A stretch of DNA of 64,000 nucleotides, from positions 23,858-87,857 of the forward strand of contig JANQBS010000170.1 of NCBI GenBank assembly GCA_033085395.1, written 5' to 3'. Made by a program: the position numbers and the translations under genes. The notes under the pieces are model-generated. The model was not told the origin of the DNA. It was given only the letters and a program-made list of their open reading frames with translations, and did not search any database. Position 1 is the first letter of the stretch. Every line of letters starts with the position of its first letter. Positions 1-10,534 of the stretch are shown one piece after another. The stretch is from Xanthoparmelia taractica. Taxonomy: Eukaryota; Ascomycota; Lecanoromycetes; Lecanorales; Parmeliaceae.

Positions 1-395
1 GTCTCATTGCCTATGCTGTAACTAGTAGATATGTAGGGAAGGCGATAAAACAATAATGTAACAATGACCGGATTACCGATCATCCGGAGTCATTTCTTTC
101 AAGTGGAGAGTGGATTGTAATTTGTATGACAGTCGGGAAGGCTTGAAGGAGTAATTTCACTTTTAACCCTACATTGTGAAATCTCACTTCCACTCACACA
201 AACCGAAAAAATTTCCCGTCATCCACCATAATCAATCTGCAAACCCTCTTCAAATAATAACATGGACAAAGATCTTTCTGCAATTCATCTTGCAGAAGAC
301 CCTGAACCGATAGCAGCATAAGGTGTGTTAAACTCTGATATCCTTGCATTAATTCCGTCATAAACTAGGTAAGCAGAGCGGAAAAAGCAGTCTAG
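1..395. other. intergenic / 5' flank of kinase gene
   Basis: I see no convincing coding exon here. Base composition is ordinary, with CA and TG present, so this is not RIP-mutated DNA. It probably holds the promoter and 5' leader of the kinase that starts at 396. Confidence 0.5.
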
Positions 396-2130
396 ATGGC
401 ACCAGGGCTTGGCCTGAGTCCCGCTGGCTCATCAGCCATCCAACTTCACTCATCCCCCCACGATACACTCCCTGAACGATGTCGCTCGACGGCAGTCCTG
501 CCACCGGAGGCCATCGCCAATCTCGAAAACTCGCCAAGCATCATTCCAAGACGACTTAGCTTGCTGCGCATCAAGATGGCAACTGCGAAATTCAAATCCC
601 ACTTTCATGCTCCTCACGGCCATAAGTTATTCCGTACCAACAGCAGCAGCTTGGCCAACGAAAAGCCAATTGACGAGGAACAGAAGCAGAAAGAGAAGGA
701 CTTTATAGCCTGCTTTGAGTGCAATGGGCCTCCTCTCTCGCCAAGTCGGATAGCGGAAAACCCTCGCAGCAAGGAGGTTGGGGTTGCATCTAAGCAACTG
801 AGGGTGGGAGATTTTGAATTGATCAAAACTATTGGGACTGGTAAGGTCGTTTTGGACATTTCAAGGTCTGAGAATTTAGTTTGTGCAGGCACATTTGCGC
901 GTGTATGGCTGTCCCGTTTAGCTGGGTCTCCAAAGGAGAGACAGAAAGTTTTCGCTCTGAAGATACTTCGCAAGGTAGACAGTAAGTCAATCGCAAGGTA
1001 TCCTCCTACAACAAAGCTGGACTCAGAGTCTACAGTCATTCGTTTGAAGCAAGTCGAACATATCAAGAATGAACGAAACACGCTCTCTGCTGTGGCCGGG
1101 CATCCCTTCATTACTACTATGATTACCAGCTTCTCGGACCGGGATTGTCTATATATGCTAGTCCGCGACCCATGTCCAGAGCTCTTACAATCCCGCTAAC
1201 CGTTCAAAGCTCGATTACTGCCCTGGGGGCGAGGTGTTCACATATCTGCGAAGAGCACGTCGCTTTGACGAAGACACATCACGCTTCTATGGTGCAGAGA
1301 TTGTACTAATACTGGAGTTCCTACATGATATGAAGGGCATTGCGTATCGCGACTTGAAGCCAGAAAACATCCTTCTTGACTCTGAGGGTCACTTGAAGCT
1401 CGTTGATTTCGGATTTGCAAAGGAGATCTCGAATCGTACGTTAATATGAGATCTTGGATTGAGATTTTGGCTGACTGTATGCGCAGGAGAGACCTACACT
1501 CTTTGTGGAACACCAGAGTACCTCGCTCCAGAAGTTATTCGGAATTCAGGTAAAGCCATGTTCAACAAACCCTTCTGTTCAGGTTTCCTCGATATGATCC
1601 TTGTAGCTCGAATCCGCAGTGATCTAATGTATCCCAGGGCACGGTACTGCTGTGGACTGGTGGGCGTTTGGTATCCTCATCTACGAGTTCCTCGTTGGCC
1701 AGCCGCCATTCTGGAATCAGAACCCTATGAAAATCTATGAGCTGTGAGTTTATCACACCCTATGCATGCCCATTCCATGCTGACCCTAGCAATTAGAATC
1801 GTAGAAGGAAAGGTTAAATACCCTCAGTGGATGTCATCCGATGCCCGCGACCTCATTGGTAGTCTCTGTACCGTCAATCCATCTCAGCGGCTTGGCAATA
1901 TATCCAGTGGTGGCGTCAACGGCACGGCTCTTGTGAAATCTCATCCGTTTTTTAAGACCATTGACTGGGACGCCTTGTACCACCGAAGGATCAAAGGCCC
2001 TATCATTCCAAAGCTCAAACATGCGGCTGACGCAAGTAATTTTGATAACTACGATCCCCCTTCCGAAAGCCAGAGCCCGTACACCAAGGATATGGCCCAG
2101 AAGCACGATCACGAATTCAAAGACTTTTGA
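396..2130 (+). CDS. cAMP-dependent protein kinase (PKA) catalytic subunit, AGC Ser/Thr kinase
   Basis: Seven exons give 463 aa: 396-840, 889-981, 1036-1160, 1210-1435, 1487-1549, 1638-1743 and 1797-2130. All phases join cleanly. After a poorly conserved N-terminus of about 140 residues the kinase domain shows, in order, the glycine loop GTGTFARV, the ATP lysine in FALKIL, KQVEHIKNERNTL, DYCPGGEVF, the catalytic loop YRDLKPEN, the metal-binding DFG in LVDFGFAKE, the activation segment ETYTLCGTPEYLAPE, and GHGTAVDWWAFGILIYEF. The C-terminus ends in HEFKDF, an FxxF-type tail as in AGC kinases. Together these indicate a PKA catalytic subunit acting downstream of cAMP. The divergent N-terminus and tail make me favour the second fungal isoform (PkaB/Pka2-like) over the main one, by inference only. 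Intron 3 (1161-1209) has an unusual GTCCGC donor but a good CTAAC branch site. The start is the first ATG in frame; a downstream ATG remains possible. Confidence 0.9.
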
Positions 2131-2694
2131 GTAACTGTACTGGCGTAGCGGAGGGATGCTTATGAACGTACAGGAAACCAGGCTCGCTAGGGCGTTTGAG
2201 AGGCATTGCGTGACTCCAAGTGTCTTCTGGACCATACCGGAGTTCAAAGCGCCTTCGCACCTTTCGGAGGTTTGCATGCATGTAATTACCTTAACAGCGA
2301 ACATGGACGGAGCAAAATGCTTTCTCTTCAGGGCAAATTACAAACCTTAAGTACACGGGAAAAGGAGTTGCCATTGGCTGTAGAAGTCTTCACTGCAATT
2401 CGCGCCAGATACGCATCATGTAATCAAACTCCAGGACACACCACCATGTACCAGCGTCATCGAAACGAATACGTGTAACTTAACCACAACACAGAATATT
2501 GCCTCGGTTAATTGGTTTAATTTGCAGCCTTACTATCTTAGTAAGCGGATGGCTCTAAGAAGAGGGGCCTTGGCGGCTCGTCTGAGGAACTAGAGGTGCT
2601 GAGACAACCTGAATCTACACCAACGACTTCATCTTCAACAAAGAGCAAATTGACAAATGAAAAATCTTAGCTCTGCGTGCGCCGGCTCTAAATC
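2131..2694. other. intergenic spacer
   Basis: Spacer between two genes on the same strand. Short open frames here (for example 2156-2350 and 2206-2478) lack recognisable motifs or splice-supported extensions, so I read the stretch as kinase 3' UTR plus the promoter of the SAP-domain gene. Confidence 0.45.
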
Positions 2695-4632
2695 ATGCCA
2701 GACTATGAGAAACTTACTGTCGTTAAACTTCGCGACGAGCTGGTAGCTCGCGGACTTCCAAAGGCAGGCTTGAAGGCAGCGCTCGTCCAGAGACTGATTG
2801 AGGCCGATGCACAATTCGAGAAGACAGAGTCAGCTGCGACTGAACCTTCAAAGAGGAATCAAGATGAAGATATCGCTCCAAGAGCGATTCCATGGGTATC
2901 TCAGGCGCTGGGAAAGCCCGAAGGTAACAATAATGCAGCAGATGACAGGCCGATATCTCGGAACCAAGACGAAGACAAACTGGAAGTGACAGATGTGGGG
3001 GACGCAGTGTCTCTGCAGAACCAGGCAGGAAAGGTGCAAGAAGACGAGCAAACTGAGGAACAGGCACCAAACAGTCTCACAGAGCCATCTGAATATGTTC
3101 CCATACCCAATGGGACCCAGAGCGAAAAGCTATCCGGAAAAAAAAACGACAACATACAAGAGGCGGAGCTCCAATTACCCACACTTGCCGAACCGCAAAT
3201 TGTAGAGGTGCAGGCCACCGAGGATATAGCGGGAGTGTGGACTCAGACGTCGCTCACAGGCGATGAAATTTTGGAAGATTCACGCAAAAGAAAAAGACGG
3301 AGTCAGAGTCCACCTCCATCATCTATGGAAAATACACAGAAAAAATTCAAGGCAAACAACGGGAGACCCTCAGTTGAACTTCCAGAAGACTCTACGGCAC
3401 ACTGTACAAACCAACAAGAGAGGCCGAGTGATAATTCGTCACTACTGAAGCCCAGCTTTGCCCAAAAAAGTGATCCCTCGAATAATGGCCCTATTTATAG
3501 CGACGGGGAAAGTCAACTCGCTAGGATAATGACATCTGCTACAGATGGACAGCCCGACGCCGAAGGGAAATCTCATCCACAGACCGACTCTTCCACACTC
3601 GAAAATTTGGACCCGATGAAGGAGACAATTGCTACACCTACTCATGTCAAAAGCAATGACTCACTTATGAAACCGTCCCCATTAGACACCCGATTCAAAA
3701 GTCTTTTCACGGCTCCTGCCAATCTGGAGCCCGCATCCCAACAGTCGCATTACCCAGACGCTGAAGAAAAAAGCGTCAACCCTGCGCTCCATCCAGCTAC
3801 ATCTGCTCTATACATTCGCGAGCTCATGCGTCCATTGAAGGTAGAAAGTCTCAGAGACCATCTCATAGCGCTTGCAACGCCGCCAGATACTGCGGTCAAT
3901 CCGGATATAGTAACGGATTTCTTCCTTGATCCTATACGCACCCACTGCCTCGTGGGGTTTGAAAACATCTCTGCAGCATCTAGGGTACGTTCGGGATTGC
4001 ATGATCGGGTCTGGCCCAACGAGCGAGACAGGCGGCAGCTGTGGGTGGACTTCGTGCCTGAGGAAAGGCTCAAAAAGTGGATTGACATCGAGCGAACGGC
4101 GAGTAGTGGCCGCGGGCACCCATCAAAGCGGTGGGAGGTAGTGTACGAGGATGAACAAAACGGTATCAAAGCATACCTGCAAGAAGTAGGCTCCAATAGT
4201 GGAGGTCTTCGATCGATTAAACCCCCTAGATTGGAAGCTGTCCAAGGCGTGCAGGTTGCCGGACCTCGAATCAGCGGATCGGAGCCGCGAAACACACATC
4301 TAAGGCCAGATAGTGGGAAGGGTTTTCAAGCGCTTGATGATCTTTTCACGTCGACTGCGGCGAAGCCAAAGCTTTACTACTTGCCTGTTCCAAAAGCCGA
4401 AGTGGATCACCGATTGGCCAAGTTAGCGGCAGGTCGAGGAGGAGGTCGTGGCGATGAGATGAGAAGATTCTCATTCGAAGCAGGCTCCATCGTTGACAAT
4501 GGCCCAGAATTTGGAAGGGGCGGGTATGGAAGGGCAGGAAGCTATTCAGGCAGCTATCGGGGGAGGGGCAGAGGTTACGGGGCGGATGCTTCACGAGGAG
4601 ATAGCTGGAGAGAAAGGCGTTCAGGATATTGA
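2695..4632 (+). CDS. Acinus-like SAP-domain / RSB-motif nuclear protein (probable ASAP/PSAP partner)
   Basis: Single-exon gene of 645 aa. Residues about 3-38 form a SAP DNA/RNA-binding motif (LTVVKLRDELVARGLPKAG then KAALVQRLIEAD). Residues about 40-365 are polar and low complexity, with a basic KRKRR patch. Residues about 371-470 look like the degenerate RRM of Acinus (start LYIRELMRPLKVESLRDHL, later THCLVGFENISAASRV). Residues about 545-565 match the RSB motif, LDDLF followed by PKLYYLPVP, the segment by which Acinus binds RNPS1 and SAP18. The tail (about 578-645) is rich in RG/GRG and S/Y repeats, typical of RNA binding. By family knowledge this is a nuclear mRNP/splicing-associated scaffold; the domain order is seen, the complex membership is inferred. 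The start ATG sits directly before the SAP motif, so I accept it. Confidence 0.82.
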   Translation: MPDYEKLTVVKLRDELVARGLPKAGLKAALVQRLIEADAQFEKTESAATEPSKRNQDEDIAPRAIPWVSQALGKPEGNNNAADDRPISRNQDEDKLEVTDVGDAVSLQNQAGKVQEDEQTEEQAPNSLTEPSEYVPIPNGTQSEKLSGKKNDNIQEAELQLPTLAEPQIVEVQATEDIAGVWTQTSLTGDEILEDSRKRKRRSQSPPPSSMENTQKKFKANNGRPSVELPEDSTAHCTNQQERPSDNSSLLKPSFAQKSDPSNNGPIYSDGESQLARIMTSATDGQPDAEGKSHPQTDSSTLENLDPMKETIATPTHVKSNDSLMKPSPLDTRFKSLFTAPANLEPASQQSHYPDAEEKSVNPALHPATSALYIRELMRPLKVESLRDHLIALATPPDTAVNPDIVTDFFLDPIRTHCLVGFENISAASRVRSGLHDRVWPNERDRRQLWVDFVPEERLKKWIDIERTASSGRGHPSKRWEVVYEDEQNGIKAYLQEVGSNSGGLRSIKPPRLEAVQGVQVAGPRISGSEPRNTHLRPDSGKGFQALDDLFTSTAAKPKLYYLPVPKAEVDHRLAKLAAGRGGGRGDEMRRFSFEAGSIVDNGPEFGRGGYGRAGSYSGSYRGRGRGYGADASRGDSWRERRSGY

Positions 4633-5246
4633 AGATCACGCTTTATACCCAGCATGTCGGGTTGCATGACTACACAAGAGGTACACTATCACCATATAAA
4701 CAGAGTATAGGTGTCGCTGGACCTTACGGACGCATCCTGTCGTAGGCTCCCGCAACTAGGAAATAGGGGTGATTTAGACAATCTAGTTCGCCTGCTAAAC
4801 GGGCTCCTCGTGCTGCAGCATCATTATGAACTTCATAATTAATCTAGGGAAACAGGTTGGTACTTTAACCCTGCCTTGAGTGCACTTGCACACTGCTTCC
4901 TATGACTGCATCCCCACACATCAGTGAATTCACAGTATCGCAGCGGTTTCTTCAAGTTGCGACCTTCCCTGGATTAACATGAAACAAAGGAACAACTCTT
5001 ATACCTATGCGTAGCCACAATTGAGCGCACGCATTCTTCACCGCCCGTTTCACAACTCCTGTCTTCGAAGAGTTACTCAGCTACTCGCCATATTCCAATA
5101 TTCTGAAACGAAGCGCATGCTTGAGCTCATAGAGCCCTGCAATCCCAGCCCCGCTCCCGCAACAACAGAAGCAGCACGCTTTGGTTACAATAGCCGCGAA
5201 GAAGTCATCAAATCTTCGTATAAGAGGGGAAGATTTCGAGCACGAG
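4633..5246. other. intergenic spacer and promoter of DUF300 gene
   Basis: No supported gene. A frame opening near 5021 has only a TTG start and runs out of phase with the real first exon of the downstream gene. I see a few CT-rich and AT-rich patches but no definable element. Confidence 0.45.
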
Positions 5247-7194
5247 ATGGCGTGGACAAAGTGCAACTCCACGCTGGAATACGAGAAGCGTATGTCTGAC
5301 GAGAGCTTGTGTCGTACGTTGAGACTCTAATCGTATGCCTTAGTCGACGAGAGCCAGCTATGGCATGGTCTGAAATTTCACCATTTCGGCCTGATACTCT
5401 CTGCGTTATTTGGTCTCATCTCGGTCCTCATGTCTTTCTATCTCATATGGCGACATTGCACCCATTATCTAAAGCCGTGGGAACAACGGCAGTGAGTGGA
5501 TCTCTTCTTGTATGCGCTCTTAGACTAATAGCTATCAGTATTATAAGAGTTCTCTTTATGGTTCCTATTTACTCCGTCGTCTCCTTCCTGTCATACTATT
5601 TTTACACGCGCGCGGTATACTTTGAAGTGCTCAGGGACTGCTATGAAGCTTTCGCTATTGCAAGCTTTTTCTCCCTGCTTTGCGCCTATGTTGCACCGGA
5701 TTTACATGACCAGAAAGACTATTTTAGAAAGATACGACCCAGAGGCTGGGTCATGCCGTTAAGTCAGTTCAAGAGATGCTGTGGGGGTGAAGTAGGGATT
5801 TGGAGGACACCAAGGAGTGGATTGACTTGGTTTAATGTAAGCGGCAGCGCAACCTGTCTTAGTCCTATCGAGAAGCTGACCTGGCCGCCAGATCATTTGG
5901 TTTGGTGTTTTTCAATACTGTTTCGTGCGCGTCTTTATGACCTTAGTAGCCGTCATCACACAGGCTTTGGGGAGGTATTGTCTCGAATCTATTAGCCCAG
6001 CTTTTGCTCACGTCTGGGTAAGCTTTGCTTTCGATAAAGCTTAAAGCCCATATGTTGATCGTTTTAGGTCATGGTCATAGAAGGAGGTTGCGTATCGGTA
6101 GCGATGTACTGTCTCATTCAATTCTACATCCAGCTCAGGGGCGACCTTGCAGAGCATAGCCCACTTCTCAAGGTTGTCGCGATTAAGCTCGTCATCTTCC
6201 TTTCATTCTGGCAGACTGTAAGTCGATCCGATATTATCCTTCTGAAGTGCCCAATGCTAATATGTCCATACAGCTCGTCATATCCAGTATCACCTCCACT
6301 GGCGCCATCAAAGAATCCGCGCGCATCCAAACACCCGACATCAGAATTGGCATTCCTTCTATGCTTCTTTGCATTGAAATGGCAATATTTAGCGTCTTTC
6401 ATCTTTGGGCATTTCCATGGAAAGTCTATGACGTGCGGCGCTCTCAGATTGTGGCCTCAGAATCTGCCGCAGGTTTTTTTCCAGACCCAAAGACGGCCTA
6501 CCGTGGCGGACCTTTTGGCAGCAGAGCTCTCATGGACGCTTTCAACCCATGGGACATCATCAAAGCAATAGGCAGAGGTTTCAAATGGTTTCTCGTTGGC
6601 CGGAAGACACGCATGAAAGATATTAGCTACAAGAATTCCGCCCAAGGAACCGGTCTCGAATCTACAAGAAATCAGATAACGGCTTTCGAGACTGGCAACC
6701 ATTCCTTTGATGGTGCCTCCAGACCGTCTCATCCTTTTGTTCAGGGCGGCAAACCAGGTAGATATCAACAGCTTTCAGAAGAAGAGGATTCCGACCGCTT
6801 GCTTGCATACCCGCAATCGAGCCCGGAAGTGCCCTACCCTCGGCCCATGGAACGCCTTCCTCATCTTAACGCTGCTGGCGACATTGGCGTTATGGGAATA
6901 TATGACCCACCTACTCCGCGCGCCCCACCATACCCTACCACAAGGTATTTAGATCCAGCACAGGAGTACGGCATCACGGAGGGAATCACGGATGAGAGGG
7001 GTCTCGAGGAACAGAACACGGGTTATCATGGTGCAAGAGGCAGGGGGACGCCGGTACCACCTCCGGACTCGCATCCTTTAGGCCCGCCGGGAGGAAGGAG
7101 TAATGAGAGCGAGTGGAGTATGTTGGATGGGGCGCGGGAGAACGAGCGGGATCTTGGTGGAGGTGACCATGGGGTTAGTGATAACAGGTTCTAG
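5247..7194 (+). CDS. DUF300 / OSTA-TMEM184 family seven-helix membrane protein
   Basis: Six exons give 561 aa: 5247-5289, 5344-5491, 5539-5836, 5892-6017, 6068-6217 and 6274-7194. All junctions are GT-AG and in phase. The first ATG (MAWTKCNSTLEYEKL) is the only one in its frame after an upstream stop. Diagnostic family segments follow: HYLKPWEQRHIIR, LFMVPIYSVVSFLSYYFY, YFEVLRDCYEAFAIASFF, YVAPDLHDQKDYF, PRSGLTWFN, AMYCLIQFYIQLRGDLAEH, KLVIFLSFWQT and IGIPSMLLCIEMAIF. These cover seven hydrophobic helices in the first 350 residues. The remaining 210 residues form a hydrophilic, proline/glycine-rich cytoplasmic tail. Relatives include animal organic solute transporter alpha and the plant LAZ1/TMEM184 proteins; the substrate in fungi is not established. 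Genes of this family often sit on vacuolar or endosomal membranes, but location is not shown here. Confidence 0.9.
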
Positions 7195-8014
7195 ATGATA
7201 GTTTCTATTTCCAGAGATAACACTCTTGCAACGAGCGGGCGTTTGGGCAAGGGATATACCATTTTGCGGTGTGGATTGTCAAGCAGCGAGCGGAGCAGGG
7301 AGCAGCGGCGATGAAATGCTTGTGTAAAATAACGTCATCAGTCTATGGAGCATACTGCCCTTTCAAGGCAAAGTCAAGCTCGCTCTATTTGCGCATTACA
7401 AACCAGGCATTGAGCTGTGCCATCTTTGAGTGGTTACGATGATGGTATTCTGTTAGTCAACGCTGTTGTTGATTAGACGACCAGCTTCCTGATAGCTGCA
7501 CTCTCGGTGAACTCAGGGCGGAAGATCTATACACTCATATGGTAGAGACTAACTTGGTAGAGAGAGCCCGTGTAGTAATTCGTACTTTTGATCGTTTTTG
7601 ATGATTTCGTGATTGGAAATAAGGTCAATCACTCCTTGTCATCCTGCACATGTCCTTGCACCCACCCACATACCAAATTCCTTCGCCCAATGCCACAGTA
7701 ATATGCGCTGTACCGTATGCTGAAATGCAATATTCGATAAAGAGTCCGCAAGATTCAGCCCTTGAACCTCGGTGTCTGGACATCAAAATCCCAACCGCAA
7801 TGAGTCCTACTGTTCCAAAAGTCCAGAAGAACAGACCTCGTTGAGCTGTCTATAGTGTTGCATCAGATGAACAGAGCAGCTCTAGTTGTCTCGTTGAACA
7901 GATAAGAGCGGGATCAACTGGGGGCCGAAATATTAGTGTCGCTGGGTGCTTTTGATTTTGCCAATCGGTGTAGAGAGGACTGATGGTCGCATGCTGAGAG
8001 GATCTTCGTCGCCA
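7195..8014. other. convergent intergenic region
   Basis: Lies between the 3' ends of two convergent genes. The only sizeable frame (7650-7844) encodes a compositionally bland 64-residue peptide with no motif. I see no RNA gene or repeat. Confidence 0.45.
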
Positions 8015-9218
8015 CTAGCTCTCACGTTCAGGATGTATTCTTTCTGATTCCGGCTTCCACGTGCCTGTTAGCAGGAACATTAGCTTATATTTCTCTCATA
8101 ATCCATGAGGGTGCTATCAAACCTTCAAAGTCATGCTTCACAAAAGCCATCGGGTCATCCGGTTCCTTTGCACCCATTTGCTGCACACCAGGACTGAAGC
8201 TCGTAATCGGTAGGACGACAACGTCTCCCACCTTCTTCGCGGTCTCCATCCCCGTGAAGGCTTCCCATGTGATATTCTTCCCATCCATCTTGAAGTAATT
8301 AGGATCGTTCAAGTAGCTGAATACCGCATCTGTCCACACAGCCGGCCCAGTGAACTCAACGATACTCTTGTCAAAGTTGTTGACCTTGAGCACACCCTTG
8401 TTCTTCATTCGAAGCGTGTCTTCCGTGATGGTGGCAACGATGTCGCGGAGCACAGGATGGCCCGGCTTGGCCTGGATGGTCCATTGGCAGAACTGGATAC
8501 GGCGAGAGTACCACTCTTTCCAATCGGTGCGATTGGGATCGGCTTCGATACCAATGATTAGGCCAATCGAAGACCGGGGAACCTCTTCGGGAATCCAGTC
8601 TGTTGTTGATCTGAGGGCCGTAGTGTCAATGTCCGTATAGATGCCGCCACGTGCAAGGAGGATTAGGTAGCGAAAGAAATCGGCCTTCAAGACCGCCAAT
8701 GGAAGTGATTCATATGCATCTAGCACCTCCGGTACGGAGGCATAGAGATGTTTTAGGAGATATACAGCTGCCTCGTCCGTGACGACTTCGTGAACAAAAC
8801 CTGGATGCAATTCAGACCAACTTGCCTCTGCTGGCCGAAAAGTTTCCCCAAAATCACCAGATGCAGGAGTGTATTTCCAAGTTTGCCAGATGTATGCTGG
8901 AAATTTGCTTGCCCTATCATACGGGAATTGATATTGGAGTTGTTCGCGTAGCCCTTTGGTGGCGATTTCGGTCAATGGCTGTTGGGCGTCGTTCTTTCTA
9001 CTAGAAGCCTGTCGGGAAGGAGGATAAGGTCTGGATTCAGAGCCCAAATTTGCAGGTATTCCTGTCGTAGCCGGATATGTCAACCCATCGAAGTCGGATT
9101 TGAAGTCGTCAGCTGTTTTCGCCAGGTTGGTGGGCGTCGCAGAGTGAGACGAGTGCAATAGGTAGACAGCAGTGAGCACGAATACTGCTAGTACAGCTGC
9201 TTTGCGGAACGTGAGCAT
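8015..9218 (-). CDS. GT32 family alpha-1,6-mannosyltransferase (Och1/Hoc1-like)
   Basis: Two exons on the minus strand, 9218-8123 and 8064-8015, give 381 aa. The ATG at 9218 opens directly into a type II signal anchor (MLTFRKAAVLAVFVLTAVYLL), as expected for a Golgi glycosyltransferase. An in-frame ATG 108 bases upstream (9326) would add 36 unlikely residues. The luminal domain has FPAYIWQTWKY, LKADFFRYLILLARGGIY and the nucleotide-sugar/metal DXD motif in YTDIDTTAL, the GT32 signature, and later EFTGPAVWTDAV. Read without splicing, the frame ends in an atypical tail. A 58-bp intron (8065-8122, weak GTTTGA donor, GCTAACAG acceptor) restores the family ending HDFEGTWKPESER. The enzyme probably extends or initiates outer-chain N-glycan mannose; Och1 versus Hoc1 cannot be settled here. 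Confidence 0.88.
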
Positions 9219-9506
9219 TCTCACTGCCGAGGCCTGGGACCTGCCCGTTTCGCCGGTCAAGTCGGAAAGGCCAGCGTGTAAATGGGTCCAGGAAAAAAGG
9301 ATCAAGCGTGAGATCGAGGTGTGCAAAGTTGAGGTCTTAGCAGACTTGAAGGCCGAATCCTTTAGGCGGCGGGCATGAGTCTGTCAGAGCCGTCCCTATG
9401 CTCTCCTTTCCTTTCCCCTTGATGAGATGAGTGATGGAAGCTTCAAGGCCGCTGAGTCGTGTTCCGACGCCGCAAGATTTGGACAGCTATGTAGGTGAGT
9501 GTGCTT

Positions 9507-9575
9507 AAGGAGGTAGGAGAGATGAGGAGAGAAGAGAGGAGGGAGAAGAAGAGAGAGAGAGGTAGAGAGAGGTAC
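9507..9575 (-). promoter_or_regulatory. CT-rich promoter tract of GT32 gene
   Basis: On the minus strand this is an almost uninterrupted pyrimidine tract about 290-360 bases upstream of the GT32 start codon. CT-rich blocks near transcription starts are common in filamentous fungal promoters. The regulatory role is inferred from position. Confidence 0.4.
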
Positions 9576-9742
9576 CAGACCTCTTTGCAAGTAGTTCCCT
9601 ATTAATTATTTTTGGGTAGTAGGCCGATGGGCAAGAGGCAAGGTAGTGGGTAGGTACGTGTACTTCTATGGGCGGATTTTAATACGAGAATAGTGCGAAA
9701 AAGGCTCAATATTGCTTATTTACAAAAGACCAAAAGCATTTT

Positions 9743-9774
9743 GAGAAAGAAAGAAAAGAAAAGAAAAGAAAGAA
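9743..9774. repeat. A/G microsatellite (AAAGA-type)
   Basis: Tandem AAAGA/AAAAG units run through these bases, on a wider purine-rich stretch. This is a simple-sequence repeat; I see no function. Confidence 0.75.
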
Positions 9775-10534
9775 TTACAAGGTGGTTTTTGATTGTGAAA
9801 GGATGAGTGGATAGTATTATTATTATTTCATGAATAATTAATCATTAATCATTTATTAAATTTGTTATCACCGTCGCTCGGTCAATGATGTATGGACCCA
9901 GCCTGGGTACTTCGTACCTGTACCTAGAAAGTACCTTACTTTTTACTTGTACTTTGACTATTATTCCCCCCTAATTCAATCTTACGAAGTACCTTTTCCG
10001 CCCTTCGGCGCCACCGGGAGTTCCCTTTTTTCTTTGAACTGCTACACACCCACTACTTTCTAACTTTACTACCAGACTATCTTACCTAAGGTACGTACGT
10101 ACAGTATAAAGCATTCTGTAATACTTTCTCCACTCAGCCGTCGTTTCGTTGACATCTCCAAATGTATCCAGGACCAAGTTGAAACCTTCTACTTCCATTG
10201 CTTATCCCGTAGGCCCCAAAACCTGCGTAAGTGAACCAAGGACTGACCGGCCACGGTCTTCTCTCGGTCAACGGATACATGCATTATGATGACATACACC
10301 AAGACTCGGCACTACCTCGACAAATGATGCTTTCCTTGACACCACCTTCCCAGCTTCGTCTGCACTCTCTACGCCTTTGCTAAAATCCCATGTAAGCCAG
10401 TCACCAAGTGATATATATCACCCCTGCCAAGCCAGGGGTTTTTTTTGACTACATGTGACAAATTCTAATCATGCCGATCGCGCCCTGTCCCTTACAGTTT
10501 TCGTCACGTTTCCGGTCTATAATGTGCCAGAGTC

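Larger units (their letters stand above)
9219..10534. other. long intergenic region upstream of GT32 gene
   Basis: About 1.3 kb without a supported gene. It holds a purine-rich tract (9507-9575), an A/G microsatellite (9743-9774) and, between 9895 and 10110, several short GTAC-containing palindromes (GGTACTTCGTACC and ACCTAAGGT-like words). It ends 3' of the acetyltransferase-family gene. Composition is not RIP-like. Confidence 0.5.

Noticed and set aside
5021..5299. Open frame upstream of the DUF300 gene
   Set aside because: It has only a TTG start, is out of phase with the family match, and overlaps the true first exon (ATG at 5247, donor at 5290).
7650..7844. 64-codon open frame between convergent genes
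   Set aside because: No motif, no splice-supported extension, ordinary chance length.
10421..10446. Hairpin CCCCTG/CAGGGG followed by eight T, like a bacterial terminator
   Set aside because: The window is fungal; such terminators are not expected and no small RNA gene precedes it.
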